Shown: piece by piece, positions 20,015 through 29,546 of the stretch
How the letters are laid out: the number at the start of each line of letters is the position of its first letter
How positions within the stretch are numbered: position 1 is the stretch's first letter
From: Mesorhizobium sp. GbtcB19
Lineage (GTDB): Bacteria > Pseudomonadota > Alphaproteobacteria > Rhizobiales > Rhizobiaceae
Assembly (NCBI RefSeq): GCF_019091085.1
Contig: NZ_JAGXJY010000005.1
Span: 248,001-312,000, forward strand
Direction of reading: 5' to 3'
DNA: 64,000 nucleotides
Notes under the pieces: model-generated
Databases searched by the model: none
Told to the model about the DNA's origin: nothing
What the model saw: the letters and a program-made list of their open reading frames with translations, nothing else
Program-made: the position numbers and the translations under genes

Positions 20015-20063
20015 CTGCGCGGCGTCCACGCCGCGCAGATGTTGCGCGCCGGTTCGCCGGCGC
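20015..20063 (+). terminator. two adjacent GC hairpins after rpmJ
   Basis: CTGCGCGGCG / CGCCGCGCAG with a 4-nt loop (20015-20038) and GCGCCGG-TTCG-CCGGCGC (20046-20063), the latter a very stable UUCG-type tetraloop. There is no U tract directly after, so they may be 3'-end stabilisers rather than a classical terminator. Confidence 0.5.
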
Positions 20064-20115
20064 TCTCACGCTAAAATCATTTGGACGATCCGCCGTCCGG
20101 GGTTAGATTCCGGCG

Positions 20116-20736
20116 ATGCGGATTCTTTTTGCATTTTTCGCCGCCCTTTTGCTTTCCGGCACAGCTTTGCCTGCGGGAGCGGAAACGGTGCCAGGCGCGC
20201 TGCCTCCAGACGCCGCTCCACCCGCCGCAACACCGCCGCCGGCCGCTCCGACCAGGCAGGGCCGACTCGACCAGCTCTTCAACGAGTTGAAGCGCGAGCG
20301 CAACGAAAAGGCCGCCGAGCGCATCGCCGGCCGTATCTGGAACGAGTGGAACCAGTCCGGCAGCGCCTCGATCGACCTGATGATGCGATGGGCGCAAAAG
20401 GCGACGGAAGACCAGAAATTCGACGTCGCGCTCGATTTCCTCGACCAGGTCGTGACCTTGCAGCCCGATTACGCCGAAGGCTGGAACCGCCGCGCCACCG
20501 TGCATTTCCTGATGAAGAATTACGGGAAGTCGATGGCCGACATCGATCGCACCTTGCAGCTCGAGCCGCGCCATTTCGGCGCGCTTTCGGGCCTCGCCCA
20601 GATCATGGCCGAGACCGGCCACAAGCAGTCGGCGCTGGAAGCCTGGCAGAAGGTGCTGGCCATCTATCCGATGATGCGCAGCGCCCAGAACCAGGTGTCG
20701 ACGCTTTCGGAAGAGCTGGCGGGAGAAGGAATTTAA
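20116..20736 (+). CDS. secreted tetratricopeptide-repeat protein
   Basis: 206 aa. Signal peptide M-R-I-L-F-A-F-F-A-A-L-L-L, cut near A-G-A, then a Pro/Ala-rich linker (residues about 25-48) and three TPR-like helix pairs from about residue 75. The motif D-Y-A-E-G-W-N-R-R-A, followed by D-I-D-R-T-L-Q-L-E-P-R-H and A-L-E-A-W-Q-K-V-L-A-I-Y-P, is clear TPR sequence. It is likely a periplasmic protein-protein scaffold; partner unknown. A heptamer repeat array starts at the base after its stop. Confidence 0.85.
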   Translation: MRILFAFFAALLLSGTALPAGAETVPGALPPDAAPPAATPPPAAPTRQGRLDQLFNELKRERNEKAAERIAGRIWNEWNQSGSASIDLMMRWAQKATEDQKFDVALDFLDQVVTLQPDYAEGWNRRATVHFLMKNYGKSMADIDRTLQLEPRHFGALSGLAQIMAETGHKQSALEAWQKVLAIYPMMRSAQNQVSTLSEELAGEGI

Positions 20737-20859
<123 letters not shown>

Positions 20860-20895
20860 GTAAACTAATCCCATCCCACTCCCGTATTTCCCCGC

Positions 20896-21957
20896 ATGAA
20901 CCTCATCTGCGCCGCCTTCCTCTTCCTCGTCGCGCTCCTCTTTGCCTTCGCCGGCGTCACCCGCGCCGGCGTCTGGTCGATCGAGCGCCGCAATCCGCCG
21001 GTCGGCGAATTCGCCGAGATCGACGGCGCGCGCATCCACTATGTGCATATCCCGGCGCCGGCCGGCGCCGATCTGCCGCCTGTGGTCTTCATCCATGGCG
21101 CCAGCGCTAATCTCAAGGACCAGATGCTGCCGCTAAAGCCGCTGCTCGAAGGCCGCGCCGAAATGCTGTTCCTCGACCGCCCGGGCTTCGGCTGGTCGGA
21201 GCGTGGCGACAATGAAACGCTGGCGAAACAGGCCGACACCATTGCTGCGCTGATGGACCGCCTCGGCATCAAGAAGGCGGTCATCGTCGCGCATTCCTTC
21301 GGCGGCGCGATCACCACGGCCTTCGCCCGCCAGCATCCCGAGAAGACGTTGGGGCTGGTCTTCATCTCGCCCGCCACGCACCCTTGGCCGGGCGGTGCCA
21401 CCGCCTGGTACTACAAGCTCACCGCCATGCCGGTGGTCGGCTGGCTCTTCTCCGAAACGCTCGCTTATCCGGCCGGCATGCTGCAGATCGGCAACGCGAC
21501 GGCATGCGTCTTTTCACCCAACGACCTGCCGGACGATTACATCGGCAAAGCCGCGATCCCGCTGGTGCTCAGGCCATCCGCCTTCCGCGCCAATGCCCGC
21601 GACGTGGCCCAGCTCTACGACTATGTCCGCGCCGCCTCGCCTGCCTACCGCGAGATCAAGGCGCCGACCGTCGTCATCTCGGGCGATCGCGACAAGGTGG
21701 TCTATGCGACGATCCATTCCGTCGGGCTGGAGCGTGATATCCCCGGCGCCGAGTTGATCTGGGTCCGCAATCTCGGCCATAAGCCGGACTGGATCGCCCC
21801 CGACCTCGTCATCGGCGCGATCGAGAAGGTGGCCGGCGCGCCAATCGACTTGCAGGCAATGGCAAAGACGGTGGAGGGCCGGATCGCCGGCGACGCCTAT
21901 AACGACGACAAATGCCCGGACATCAAGGTTCCCGACGCTGAACTCGCGCCGACCTGA
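20896..21957 (+). CDS. membrane-anchored alpha/beta hydrolase
   Basis: 353 aa. One N-terminal hydrophobic helix (about residues 4-22) acts as anchor or uncleaved signal. The hydrolase fold follows: oxyanion F-I-H-G-A-S-A-N, elbow A-H-S-F-G-G, acid in I-S-G-D-R-D-K-V, His in N-L-G-H-K-P-D-W. The lid region is rich in aromatic residues (W-Y-Y-K-L). An unusual C-terminal tail of about 50 residues after the catalytic His ends D-A-E-L-A-P-T. Substrate unknown. Confidence 0.88.
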   Translation: MNLICAAFLFLVALLFAFAGVTRAGVWSIERRNPPVGEFAEIDGARIHYVHIPAPAGADLPPVVFIHGASANLKDQMLPLKPLLEGRAEMLFLDRPGFGWSERGDNETLAKQADTIAALMDRLGIKKAVIVAHSFGGAITTAFARQHPEKTLGLVFISPATHPWPGGATAWYYKLTAMPVVGWLFSETLAYPAGMLQIGNATACVFSPNDLPDDYIGKAAIPLVLRPSAFRANARDVAQLYDYVRAASPAYREIKAPTVVISGDRDKVVYATIHSVGLERDIPGAELIWVRNLGHKPDWIAPDLVIGAIEKVAGAPIDLQAMAKTVEGRIAGDAYNDDKCPDIKVPDAELAPT

Positions 21958-21993
21958 TGAGTTCGCGTTGCAGTCGCCAACGACCTCAGGTCA

Positions 21994-22168
21994 GCGCTGC
22001 CCCTCATCGCCCTGCCGGGCACTTCTCCCCGTATAGTGACGGGGAGAAGGAACGCCGCCATCGACGATTTCGCCAACCTAGCAGGACAGGCACCAAGTTT
22101 GCGGCCAGCCCTCTTCTCCCCGTCACTATACGGGGAGAAGGTGCCGGCAGGCGGATGAGGGGCAGCGC
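21994..22168. repeat. large palindromic intergenic repeat (D-like)
   Basis: A 175-bp inverted element. Outer arms are GCGCTGCCCCTCATC and GATGAGGGGCAGCGC; inner arms are TTCTCCCCGTATAGTGACGG and its inverted partner. It lies between the hydrolase and the convergent pyruvate kinase gene, where it may also act as a terminator. Confidence 0.85.
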
Positions 22169-22251
22169 CAACCTTGAAGGCTTTCATGCCGCGCGCCCAA
22201 CGGCCCCTTTTGCCGACCTAATCGATCAGCAATCGACCCGGCGATCGGCAG

Positions 22252-23679
22252 CTAGTGGCTATCCGACCCGACATACGCAATCCGCAGCATATTCGTCGAT
22301 CCGGGCGTCCTGAGCGGCACGCCGGCGGTGATGATGACGCGGTCGCCCGGCTTGCCGAAACCTTCTTCCAGCGCGATGCGGCAGGCCCTGTCGACCATGT
22401 CGTCGAGGTCGGTCGCATCCGGCGAGACGACGCAATGCGTGCCCCACAAGAGCGACAGGCGGCGCGCCGTGTTGAGGATCGGCGACAGCGCCACGATCGG
22501 CACCTGCGGCCGCTCGCGCGCGGCGCGCAGGCCGGTGGTGCCCGACGCGGTGTAGGAGATGATCGCCGACAGTTTCAGCGTCTCGGCGATCTCGCGCGCG
22601 GCCAGCGAAATGGCGTCGGCCCCGGTCGCTTCCGGTTCCGAACGCTGCGCGTTGATGATGCCGGCATAGGTCGGGTCGGCTTCGACCTTGGTGGCGATAC
22701 GGTTCATCATGGCGACCGCTTCGACCGGATAGGCGCCGGCCGCGGATTCGGCCGAAAGCATGATCGCGTCCGCGCCTTCGAAGACGGCGATCGACACGTC
22801 GGAGACTTCGGCACGGGTCGGCACGGGCGCGGTGATCATCGACTCCAGCATCTGCGTGGCGATGACCACCGGCTTGCCGGCGCGCCGCGCCGCGCGCGTG
22901 ATCTGCTTCTGGATGCCTGGCACCGCTTCGATCGGCATCTCGACGCCGAGATCGCCGCGGGCGACCATCAGCGCGTCGGAGAGCTCGATGATTTCGGGGA
23001 GCCGCGCCACCGCCTGCGGCTTCTCGATCTTGGCCATGATCAGCGCGCGGCCGCGCGCGATCTTGCGGGCCTCCGCCAGGTCCTCGGGCCGCTGGACGAA
23101 GGACAGCGCCACCCAGTCGACGCCAGTGGCAAGCACCGCGTCGAGATCGGCACGGTCCTTCTCGGTCAGCGCGCCGACCGGCAGATCGGTATCGGGCAGG
23201 CTGACGCCCTTCTTGTCGGAAATGCCGCTGCCGGCAACCACGGTGCAGGTGATCGACTTGCCGTCGCTCTTTAGAGCCTTCAGCTCGAGCTTGCCGTCGT
23301 CGATCAAAAGACGGTGACCGGCCTCGACCGAACTCAGGATCTCGGGATGGGGCAGATAGACCCGCTTCGACGTGCCGGGTTCCGGATTGTCGTCGAGCGT
23401 GAAGGTTTGCCCAGGAGTCAGCGCTTCCTTGACGTTGGCGAACTTGCCCACCCTGAGCTTCGGACCCTGCAGATCGGCAAGGATGCCGATCGGCCGACCG
23501 ACGGCGGCCTCGACGGCCCGGATGCGGCCGACCAGCGTGCGCATCAGCTCGTGGTCGGTATGGCTCATGTTGATGCGGAAGACATCGGCGCCCGCTTCGA
23601 AGAGCTTCTTCAGCATTTCCTCGGAGGAGGAAGCCGGACCGATGGTGGCGAGGATCTTGACCTTGCGGTTACGTCTCAT
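22252..23679 (-). CDS. pyk: pyruvate kinase
   Basis: 475 aa. N-terminal K-I-L-A-T-I-G-P-A-S-S, catalytic barrel with R-I-N-M-S-H, D-L-Q-G-P-K-L-R-V-G and the pyruvate-kinase signature M-A-K-I-E-K-P-Q-A. The C-terminal regulatory domain is present (S-Y-T-A-S-G-T-T-G-L). It transfers phosphate from PEP to ADP in lower glycolysis. The start overlaps the stop of the upstream DUF1036 gene by 4 bp, so the two are translationally coupled. Confidence 0.97.
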   Translation of the reverse strand: MRRNRKVKILATIGPASSSEEMLKKLFEAGADVFRINMSHTDHELMRTLVGRIRAVEAAVGRPIGILADLQGPKLRVGKFANVKEALTPGQTFTLDDNPEPGTSKRVYLPHPEILSSVEAGHRLLIDDGKLELKALKSDGKSITCTVVAGSGISDKKGVSLPDTDLPVGALTEKDRADLDAVLATGVDWVALSFVQRPEDLAEARKIARGRALIMAKIEKPQAVARLPEIIELSDALMVARGDLGVEMPIEAVPGIQKQITRAARRAGKPVVIATQMLESMITAPVPTRAEVSDVSIAVFEGADAIMLSAESAAGAYPVEAVAMMNRIATKVEADPTYAGIINAQRSEPEATGADAISLAAREIAETLKLSAIISYTASGTTGLRAARERPQVPIVALSPILNTARRLSLLWGTHCVVSPDATDLDDMVDRACRIALEEGFGKPGDRVIITAGVPLRTPGSTNMLRIAYVGSDSH

Positions 23680-24164
23680 TGACTGTTTGTTCCCGGGGCG
23701 GGGGTCGCTGGCGCGCCTCCCGTTGCGGGCTCGTCAGTCAGCTGGACCATCCAGCTGGCCTGCTCACCCGTGTCATATTCCTGAAATCCGGCGCGTTGGA
23801 AGCCCCGGGCGACGCAATCATTCACGCCGGCGATCTTGAACTCTTTTTCGGCGACGCACATGTTGATCGGGCCATCCCAGCGCCCGCCGCGTTCGGCGTC
23901 TTCTGCATAAAGATAGTAAAACCTTGATGACAGCGGCCCCTCGATCAGCGTCTTGCAGGTCGATCCTTCGATGTGCCACCAGCCCTCGGTGATCCAGCCG
24001 GCCTTGGCGCGATAGCCGATGCCGACGCCCACCAGATTTTGCGTTGCGTTGCAAACGCGGAAGTCGGCCCGGGCCGGCGAGGTCGCGAAAACCGCGCCCA
24101 ATCCCGCGCCGATGATCAGCAACGGCACGGCCAGGCGCTTGCGCAACCGACCGCCAAAACCCAT
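23676..24164 (-). CDS. DUF1036 membrane-anchored or secreted protein
   Basis: 162 aa from the ATG at 24164, which has AAGGGG 8 nt upstream; an upstream in-frame start at 24194 is weaker. N-terminal basic region plus hydrophobic helix (L-A-V-P-L-L-I-I-G-A-G-L-G-A-V-F-A), cleavage near A-R-A. The mature part has the DUF1036 pattern: F-R-V-C-N-A-T, G-W-I-T-E-G-W-W-H-I, C-K-T-L, and C-V-A. The C-terminus is a Pro/Ala/Thr-rich tail. Function unknown; its coupling to pyk is conserved-looking but unexplained. Confidence 0.85.
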   Translation of the reverse strand: MGFGGRLRKRLAVPLLIIGAGLGAVFATSPARADFRVCNATQNLVGVGIGYRAKAGWITEGWWHIEGSTCKTLIEGPLSSRFYYLYAEDAERGGRWDGPINMCVAEKEFKIAGVNDCVARGFQRAGFQEYDTGEQASWMVQLTDEPATGGAPATPAPGTNSQ

Positions 24165-24399
24165 CGCAGATCCCCTTGCGAACCACATTTGCATCTCTCG
24201 AAGCCCTTTTCAGCAAACTCCGGTCGCATGTCAACGCGCCGTTTTGTTCAATTCCAATCGATTTAGAAGGGCTGGTCGCGCAATTTCCTGTCCCGTCGGG
24301 GATTTTTTGCGGAAACCTTGGCCAAACAACGGCATTGCGCCAGTGTCCTCTTCGTGGAATGACGATACCACACCGAAGCCGCCATCCCCTTTTCAGCTG

Positions 24400-25197
24400 A
24401 TGACCCGATCCACAGTTTTCGCGCCGTTCGACATTGTCGAGGGCGACCGCAAGAAAGGCATCGTGCTTCTCGCCGATCACGCCCGCCGCGACCTGCCGGA
24501 GGAATATGGCAGTCTCGGTTTGCCGGCGTCCGAATTCGAGCGCCATATCGCTTACGACATCGGCGTCGAGACCGTGACGCGCGAGCTGGCGACGGCACTC
24601 GACGCGCCGGCGATCCTGGCTGGCTTCTCGCGGCTGCTGATCGATCCCAATCGCGGCGAGGACGACCCGACCATGATCCGTCAGCTCTATGACGGCACCG
24701 TGGTGCCGGGGAATTATCCGATGGCGGCGGAAGAACGCGAGCGGAGGCTCGACCGCTTCTACCGCCCCTATCACGACGCCGTCGGCGCGATGATCGCCTC
24801 CGTCGCCCATGCCTCGGGCAAGGCGCCCTTCATCTTCTCGGTGCATTCCTTCACGCCGGTGATGCAGGGTTTTGTCCGCCCCTGGCATGTCGGCGTCCTG
24901 TGGGACCGCGACGACCGCGTGGCGCGGCCGCTGATCGACGCGTTGGCTGCAGACAAGTCCCTCGTCGTCGGCGACAACGAACCCTATGACGGCGCGCTGC
25001 GCGGCGACACCATGTTCCGTCACGCGATCGTCAACGGCTATGCGCATGCGCTGATCGAGATCCGCCAGGACCTGATCGCCGACCGTGCCGGCGCGCTTGC
25101 CTGGGCCGAACGCCTGGCGCCGATCGTTGACGCCATCGACCGCCGTGCCGATATACACCAGGTGAAAATGTTCGGCTCGCGCACCGGGCCGGTGTGA
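24400..25197 (+). CDS. N-formylglutamate amidohydrolase family protein
   Basis: 265 aa from the ATG at 24400; the frame is open upstream but composition becomes non-coding. Family motifs: L-L-A-D-H-A-R-R-D-L-P (zinc-ligand region), E-R-H-I-A-Y-D-I-G-V, G-F-S-R-L-L-I-D-P-N-R, and F-S-V-H-S-F-T-P-V. These match the HutG-like family that hydrolyses N-formyl-L-glutamate. No hut genes are nearby, so another N-acyl amino acid is possible. It is followed 2 bp later by a DUF1244 gene, likely one operon. Confidence 0.85.
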   Translation: MTRSTVFAPFDIVEGDRKKGIVLLADHARRDLPEEYGSLGLPASEFERHIAYDIGVETVTRELATALDAPAILAGFSRLLIDPNRGEDDPTMIRQLYDGTVVPGNYPMAAEERERRLDRFYRPYHDAVGAMIASVAHASGKAPFIFSVHSFTPVMQGFVRPWHVGVLWDRDDRVARPLIDALAADKSLVVGDNEPYDGALRGDTMFRHAIVNGYAHALIEIRQDLIADRAGALAWAERLAPIVDAIDRRADIHQVKMFGSRTGPV

Positions 25198-25198
25198 G

Positions 25199-25534
25199 AT
25201 GGCCGACAGGCCGGGAGTTTCCCCCATGACCGAGCTCAGCGACGACCAGAAGCGCGATTTCGAGGCAGCCGCCTTCCGCCGGCTGGTCAAGCATCTGCGC
25301 GAACGCGGCGATGTCCAGAACATCGACCTGATGAACCTCGCCGGCTTCTGCCGCAACTGCCTGTCCAACTGGTATCGCGAAGCCGCCGAGGCGGATGGAG
25401 TGGCGCTGTCCAAGGACGCATCGCGCGAGATCATCTACGGCATGCCCTATGCCGAATGGCAGGCGCTCAACCAGACCGAGGCGCCGGACGCCAAGAAGGC
25501 GGAGTTCGAGGCAAGGCGACCGAAGGATCATTAG
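25199..25534 (+). CDS. DUF1244 protein
   Basis: 111 aa from 25199, or 102 aa from the ATG at 25226, which has the better ribosome site (GGGAG). The conserved core reads R-L-V-K-H-L-R-E-R, N-I-D-L-M-N-L-A-G-F-C-R-N-C-L-S-N-W-Y, and Y-G-M-P-Y-A-E-W. The F-C-R-N-C pair of cysteines is a hallmark of the family and could bind metal. No biochemical role is established. It directly follows the amidohydrolase gene. Confidence 0.9.
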   Translation: MADRPGVSPMTELSDDQKRDFEAAAFRRLVKHLRERGDVQNIDLMNLAGFCRNCLSNWYREAAEADGVALSKDASREIIYGMPYAEWQALNQTEAPDAKKAEFEARRPKDH

Positions 25535-25635
25535 AGCAAATCCAGGAAAAGTGTGAGCGGCTTTCCGTCCGGAATTGCGTAAAAACAAGGAGATAGGGCG
25601 TTTCACCGTTCCCGTGAAACGGTGAAACGCTCTAG
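25531..25635 (+). repeat. interspersed repeat family B, copy 3
   Basis: Full-length element overlapping the DUF1244 stop codon: its TTAGAGC left end supplies the TAG stop. The second hairpin is GCGTTTCACCGTTCCCGTG with its inverted partner. The right end CTCTAG closes the palindrome. Confidence 0.85.
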
Positions 25636-25659
25636 CAGTCTCGATCCCGCGTCGAGGCC

Positions 25660-26253
25660 TTACCCGGTTCGGCCCAACGCTATGGCGGATCCCGTGAACG
25701 GCAGCACCAGATCATAACCGGCCGGCGGCGGCGCGATCGGCGTGGCTGCGGAGGTGCCGAACTGGGTCACGCCCGCGCCGAGATAGTCCGCCAGATCGTG
25801 GCGGCCGCCGCCGAACTCAAACGCGCTGCTGGCGACAAGGCGCGCGCTGAACACGTTGGTGCCGATCAACTGCACCATCGTCGTGCCCGCGGAGACCGCA
25901 ACCGTCGTGCCCACCACCAGGCTGGTGCGGCGGAAGGTGGCGATGCATTCGCCGCGCGCGAACGAAGCCGGGTCGTCAAAGGTCCATGTCGGCCGACGCT
26001 GCAGATAGAGCGAGAACTCGCCCACCGGATCGAGCCCGAGCGACAGCACTCCGTTCTCGATCCCCTGAGCCTTGAATGGCCTTGCCGCGAAAGTGAAATA
26101 CGCACCTGTCTCGGCGCGATTAGCGTCGGACAGCGGCACGTCGAAGAAGGGCAGATGCAGGAAATATCCGTAATCGGCCACTGCGCCATCTTTGGCGCGA
26201 TAAAAGCGGCCGGTGGCGTACCAGGCGAGTTCGGCAGGGAGCAGAGCGGTCAT
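25660..26253 (-). CDS. hypothetical protein
   Basis: 197 aa, not recognised. It lacks a signal peptide, is rich in aromatic and small residues, and has many predicted beta-strand segments (G-A-Y-F-T-F-A-A-R, F-S-L-Y-L-Q-R-R, V-V-G-T-T-V-A-V-S-A-G-T-T). The C-terminus is hydrophobic and Pro-rich (A-P-P-P-A-G-Y-D-L-V-L-P-F). Beta-rich composition suggests a barrel or jelly-roll, but no family can be assigned. Divergent from the MFS gene. Confidence 0.6.
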   Translation of the reverse strand: MTALLPAELAWYATGRFYRAKDGAVADYGYFLHLPFFDVPLSDANRAETGAYFTFAARPFKAQGIENGVLSLGLDPVGEFSLYLQRRPTWTFDDPASFARGECIATFRRTSLVVGTTVAVSAGTTMVQLIGTNVFSARLVASSAFEFGGGRHDLADYLGAGVTQFGTSAATPIAPPPAGYDLVLPFTGSAIALGRTG

Positions 26254-26433
26254 GCTGGGTCCTATGATGTCTTGGGATGGACACTGCGACTGTGCCCCGT
26301 TCCGGCTCGGGCGAGAAGCTCCCTCTCGGTCACGCGGCTTGGCCCAAGCACTTTCGTTCGGCGGAGCTTGACTACAAATTGAATCGATCTAATTTCCCGC
26401 CCAAAGCCATTTTGGCGTAGCGGACTTCGAACA

Positions 26434-27615
26434 ATGAGCATGCAGACCACGACGCGGGCCGCGACGCGCGGCCGCTGGGCCATCGCCGGCATTTTCCTCG
26501 CCAATGGTTTTCTCACCGGCAGCTGGGCGCCGCAGATCCCGGTGTTCCTGACCCGGCTCGACATCACCAAATTCACGCTCGGCCTGCTGATCCTCCTGTT
26601 CGGCGTCGGCGCCGTCATGGCCATGACCTGGTGCGGCCATCTCATTTCCAGGCATGGTTCGCGCACCGTGACGCGTTGGTTCGGCGTCTGCGGCAGCTTC
26701 GGCCTGCTGATCGTGGCGCTCGCGCCCAACGTGCCGCTTGCGGCGATCGCCATGCTGGTCTTCGGTGGCTCGATCGGCGGTATGGATGTCGCGATGAACT
26801 CGAATGCCGTCGTTGTGGAACGAAAACTCTCGCGCGCCATCATGTCGTCCTCGCATGGTTTCTGGAGCCTTGGCGGCTTCGCCGGCGGCGCGCTCGGCGG
26901 CTATTCGATCCAGAACTACGGCTATCTGCCCCATGCCGTCGCGGTGACCGTGGTCGCCTTCGCCATCATCGCCTTTGCCATTCGCTACCTCATCGCCGAA
27001 GACAAGCCACAGGCGGTCGAGCATCAGAAGTTCACGCTGCCTCGGCACACGGCCGTCTACCTGGTCGGGCTGATGGCGCTGCTCACCATGATCTCGGAAG
27101 GCGCGGTGCTCGACTGGGCGGCGCTGTTCCTGCACCAAGAACTGGGCGCTGATCTCGCGGTCGCCGGTCTCGCCTATGCCGCCTTCTCCGGCGTCATGGC
27201 GCTGATGCGTTTCCTCGGCGACGGCGTGCGCAACCGCTTCGGCGCGGTGGCGACGTTGCGTGGCTCGGCGCTCGTCGCCGCCGCCGGCATGCTGGTCGCA
27301 GGGCTGTCGCCCTCGCCCTACCTTGCCATTGCCGCCTTCGCCTTTTGCGGCTTCGGCATCGCCAACATGGTGCCGATCCTGTTTTCGGCCGGCGGCAACC
27401 AGGAAGGCATGTCGTCCGGCACCGGCATGAGCGTCGTCACCACCATGGGCTATTCCGGCATATTGGTGGCGCCGTCGGCGATCGGCTTCGTCGCCGAGCA
27501 TTCGAGCTTCGGACCGATCTTCATTGCGCTGTCCGGCCTGCTGGTGATCGTGCTGCTGATGGCGAGCCTCGCTCACCGGGCCGAATTCGCTCCCGAACCT
27601 ATGCCCGCCGAATAG
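26434..27615 (+). CDS. MFS transporter (YbjJ/fucose-permease-like)
   Basis: 393 aa with about 12 hydrophobic helices and little else. The N-terminus (F-L-A-N-G-F-L-T-G-S-W-A-P-Q-I-P) and G-G-S-I-G-G-M-D-V-A-M-N-S-N-A fit the YbjJ-type subgroup of the major facilitator superfamily. The substrate is unknown. Its last 43 bp overlap the 3' end of the convergent LysR gene. Confidence 0.88.
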   Translation: MSMQTTTRAATRGRWAIAGIFLANGFLTGSWAPQIPVFLTRLDITKFTLGLLILLFGVGAVMAMTWCGHLISRHGSRTVTRWFGVCGSFGLLIVALAPNVPLAAIAMLVFGGSIGGMDVAMNSNAVVVERKLSRAIMSSSHGFWSLGGFAGGALGGYSIQNYGYLPHAVAVTVVAFAIIAFAIRYLIAEDKPQAVEHQKFTLPRHTAVYLVGLMALLTMISEGAVLDWAALFLHQELGADLAVAGLAYAAFSGVMALMRFLGDGVRNRFGAVATLRGSALVAAAGMLVAGLSPSPYLAIAAFAFCGFGIANMVPILFSAGGNQEGMSSGTGMSVVTTMGYSGILVAPSAIGFVAEHSSFGPIFIALSGLLVIVLLMASLAHRAEFAPEPMPAE

Positions 27616-28493
27616 CGCTTCAGCTCTTCATGAAGGAAATCCGCCACGCGGCGGATGCGCATGCTGGTGCGCACGTCGCGATGCATGGCGAGCCAGACAG
27701 GCAAATTGGGCAGAGGCAAAGGCACCTGCGGAAACAGCTTTTCCAGCTCCGGATCGGCATCGGCCAGCGGCTCCTGGCCGATGCCGATGCCATTGCCGGT
27801 CCGCACCGCCTCCCACAGCACGATCTGGTTGTCGGTCCGGAAGCGGAAATGGCTGCGGCCGACCGGAATGCCGAACGAAGTGAAGCCGCGAATGATCTCG
27901 TCGCTTCGGTCGAAGCCGACCAAGGCATGATCGGCAAGATCTGCGGGCGTCTTGGGACGGCCGCGCCGGTCGAGATAGGAGCTGGCGGCGCATAAGCAGA
28001 GCGGAATGTCGGTGACCTTGCGCGCCACCAGCTCGTTCTGCGCCGGCCTGACCATGCGGATGGCGATGTCGGCGTCGCGGCGCAAAAGGTTCTCGACCTG
28101 GTTCGAGGCGACGATCTCGACCTCGATGCCAGGCTCCTCCTCGCCAAGCCGCGCCATCATGTCCGGCAGCACGAAGGCGGCGACCACTTCCGAGGCGGCG
28201 ATGCGCACCGTGCCCTCGATCGCCTCGACCGACCCCAGCGCCAGCAGCGAAAAGGCATTGGCCTGCTCGCTGACCGCCCGGCCGCGCTCGTAAAGCGTGC
28301 TACCCGCCTCGGTCAGCTCATAGCCGCGCCGCCCGCGCCGGAACAGCGTGACGCCGAGCGCCTGCTCCAGCTCGCCGATGTGACGGCCGAGTGTCGGCTG
28401 GCTGGCCGCAAGCCTGCGCGCCGCGCCTGACAGGCTGCCGGTTTCGGCGACCGCAACAAAACTCTTGATCAGGTTCCAGTCGAATTCCTTCAT
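27573..28493 (-). CDS. LysR-family transcriptional regulator
   Basis: 306 aa. N-terminal HTH: F-V-A-V-A-E-T-G-S-L-S-G-A-A-R-R-L-A-A-S-Q-P-T-L-G, then L-E-Q-A-L-G-V-T-L-F-R-R. The C-terminal effector domain is complete. It is divergent from the epimerase-like gene at 28590, which is the likely target, with 96 bp between starts. Its 3' end overlaps the convergent MFS gene. Confidence 0.92.
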   Translation of the reverse strand: MKEFDWNLIKSFVAVAETGSLSGAARRLAASQPTLGRHIGELEQALGVTLFRRGRRGYELTEAGSTLYERGRAVSEQANAFSLLALGSVEAIEGTVRIAASEVVAAFVLPDMMARLGEEEPGIEVEIVASNQVENLLRRDADIAIRMVRPAQNELVARKVTDIPLCLCAASSYLDRRGRPKTPADLADHALVGFDRSDEIIRGFTSFGIPVGRSHFRFRTDNQIVLWEAVRTGNGIGIGQEPLADADPELEKLFPQVPLPLPNLPVWLAMHRDVRTSMRIRRVADFLHEELKRYSAGIGSGANSAR

Positions 28494-28589
28494 TCAGTTT
28501 TGAATAACAGAACGCCGATCTCAGTCAATTTCAATTCGTTCGTGAACGCATCAGATTAGCCGGGCAAACGCAAGCAATGGAGAGAACAG

Positions 28590-29546
28590 ATGACCAAGAT
28601 CGCAATCCTCGGCGCCAATGGCCGGCTCGGCCGCGTGGTTGGCAAGGCCTTCATCGACGCCGGCTTCGACGTCCGCGCCGTCACCCGCACCGGCAAGGTG
28701 CCGGCCGAACTCAAAGGCGCCACGGCCGTTGCCGGCGACGCGCTCGACCGCAACTCCCTGATCCGCGCAACGCAAGGCGTCGACATCGTCTTCAACGGCC
28801 TGAACCCGATCTACACCGACTGGGGCAAGTGCCTGCCGATGGCCGAGAACGTCATGGCCGCCTGCCGCGCGAACAACACGCTGCATCTCTTCCCCGGCAC
28901 CGTCTACAATTATGGCTCACCGATGCCGCAGGTGATCACCGAAGCAACGCCGTTCCATCCGACCACCGAAAAGGGCCGCATCCGATGCGCCATGGAGGAC
29001 CTGTTCCGCCGCGAGGCCGATGCCGGCCGCGTGCGCACCATCGTGCTCAGGGCCGGCGATTTCTTCGGCGGCACCGGCTCAGGCTCGTGGTTCGATCTCG
29101 TCGTCGCCGCCAAGATGAACAAGGGCGTCTACACCGCGCCCGGCCCGGCCGACCTTACCCATGAATGGGCCTATCTGCCGGACTTCGCCGTTGGCTTCGT
29201 CGGCCTTGCCCGCAATCTCGACAAGCTCGGCTTCTATGAAGCCATCAACTTCCCCGGCCACGCGATCACCGATCTCGACATGAAGGCCGCCGCCGAGAAG
29301 GCGCTGAACCGCAAACTGAAGCTCTCCTTCATGCCCTGGTGGGTGCTGCGCGCCGGCAGCCCGTTCGTCGCCATGTGGCGCGAGATCGTCTCGATGTCCT
29401 ATCTGCGCTTCGAAGCGCACCGGCTGGTTTCGACGCGGCTGGAAGAGGTGATCGGCGAAATCCCGCACACCCCGCTCGACCAAGCGGTGAAGGAGGCGCT
29501 GCGGGATATCGGCATATCAGCCGAGTCCTCGCGTCTTGCCGCTTGA
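28590..29546 (+). CDS. NAD(P)-dependent epimerase/dehydratase-like protein
   Basis: 318 aa. Rossmann start I-A-I-L-G-A-N-G-R-L-G-R-V-V-G-K (GxxGxxG dinucleotide motif), followed by V-R-A-V-T-R-T-G for NADP-type recognition. A Tyr in Y-N-Y-G-S-P and a G-D-F-F-G motif follow. It belongs to the extended SDR/NmrA-like group. Substrate unknown; the divergent LysR gene probably regulates it. Confidence 0.85.
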   Translation: MTKIAILGANGRLGRVVGKAFIDAGFDVRAVTRTGKVPAELKGATAVAGDALDRNSLIRATQGVDIVFNGLNPIYTDWGKCLPMAENVMAACRANNTLHLFPGTVYNYGSPMPQVITEATPFHPTTEKGRIRCAMEDLFRREADAGRVRTIVLRAGDFFGGTGSGSWFDLVVAAKMNKGVYTAPGPADLTHEWAYLPDFAVGFVGLARNLDKLGFYEAINFPGHAITDLDMKAAAEKALNRKLKLSFMPWWVLRAGSPFVAMWREIVSMSYLRFEAHRLVSTRLEEVIGEIPHTPLDQAVKEALRDIGISAESSRLAA

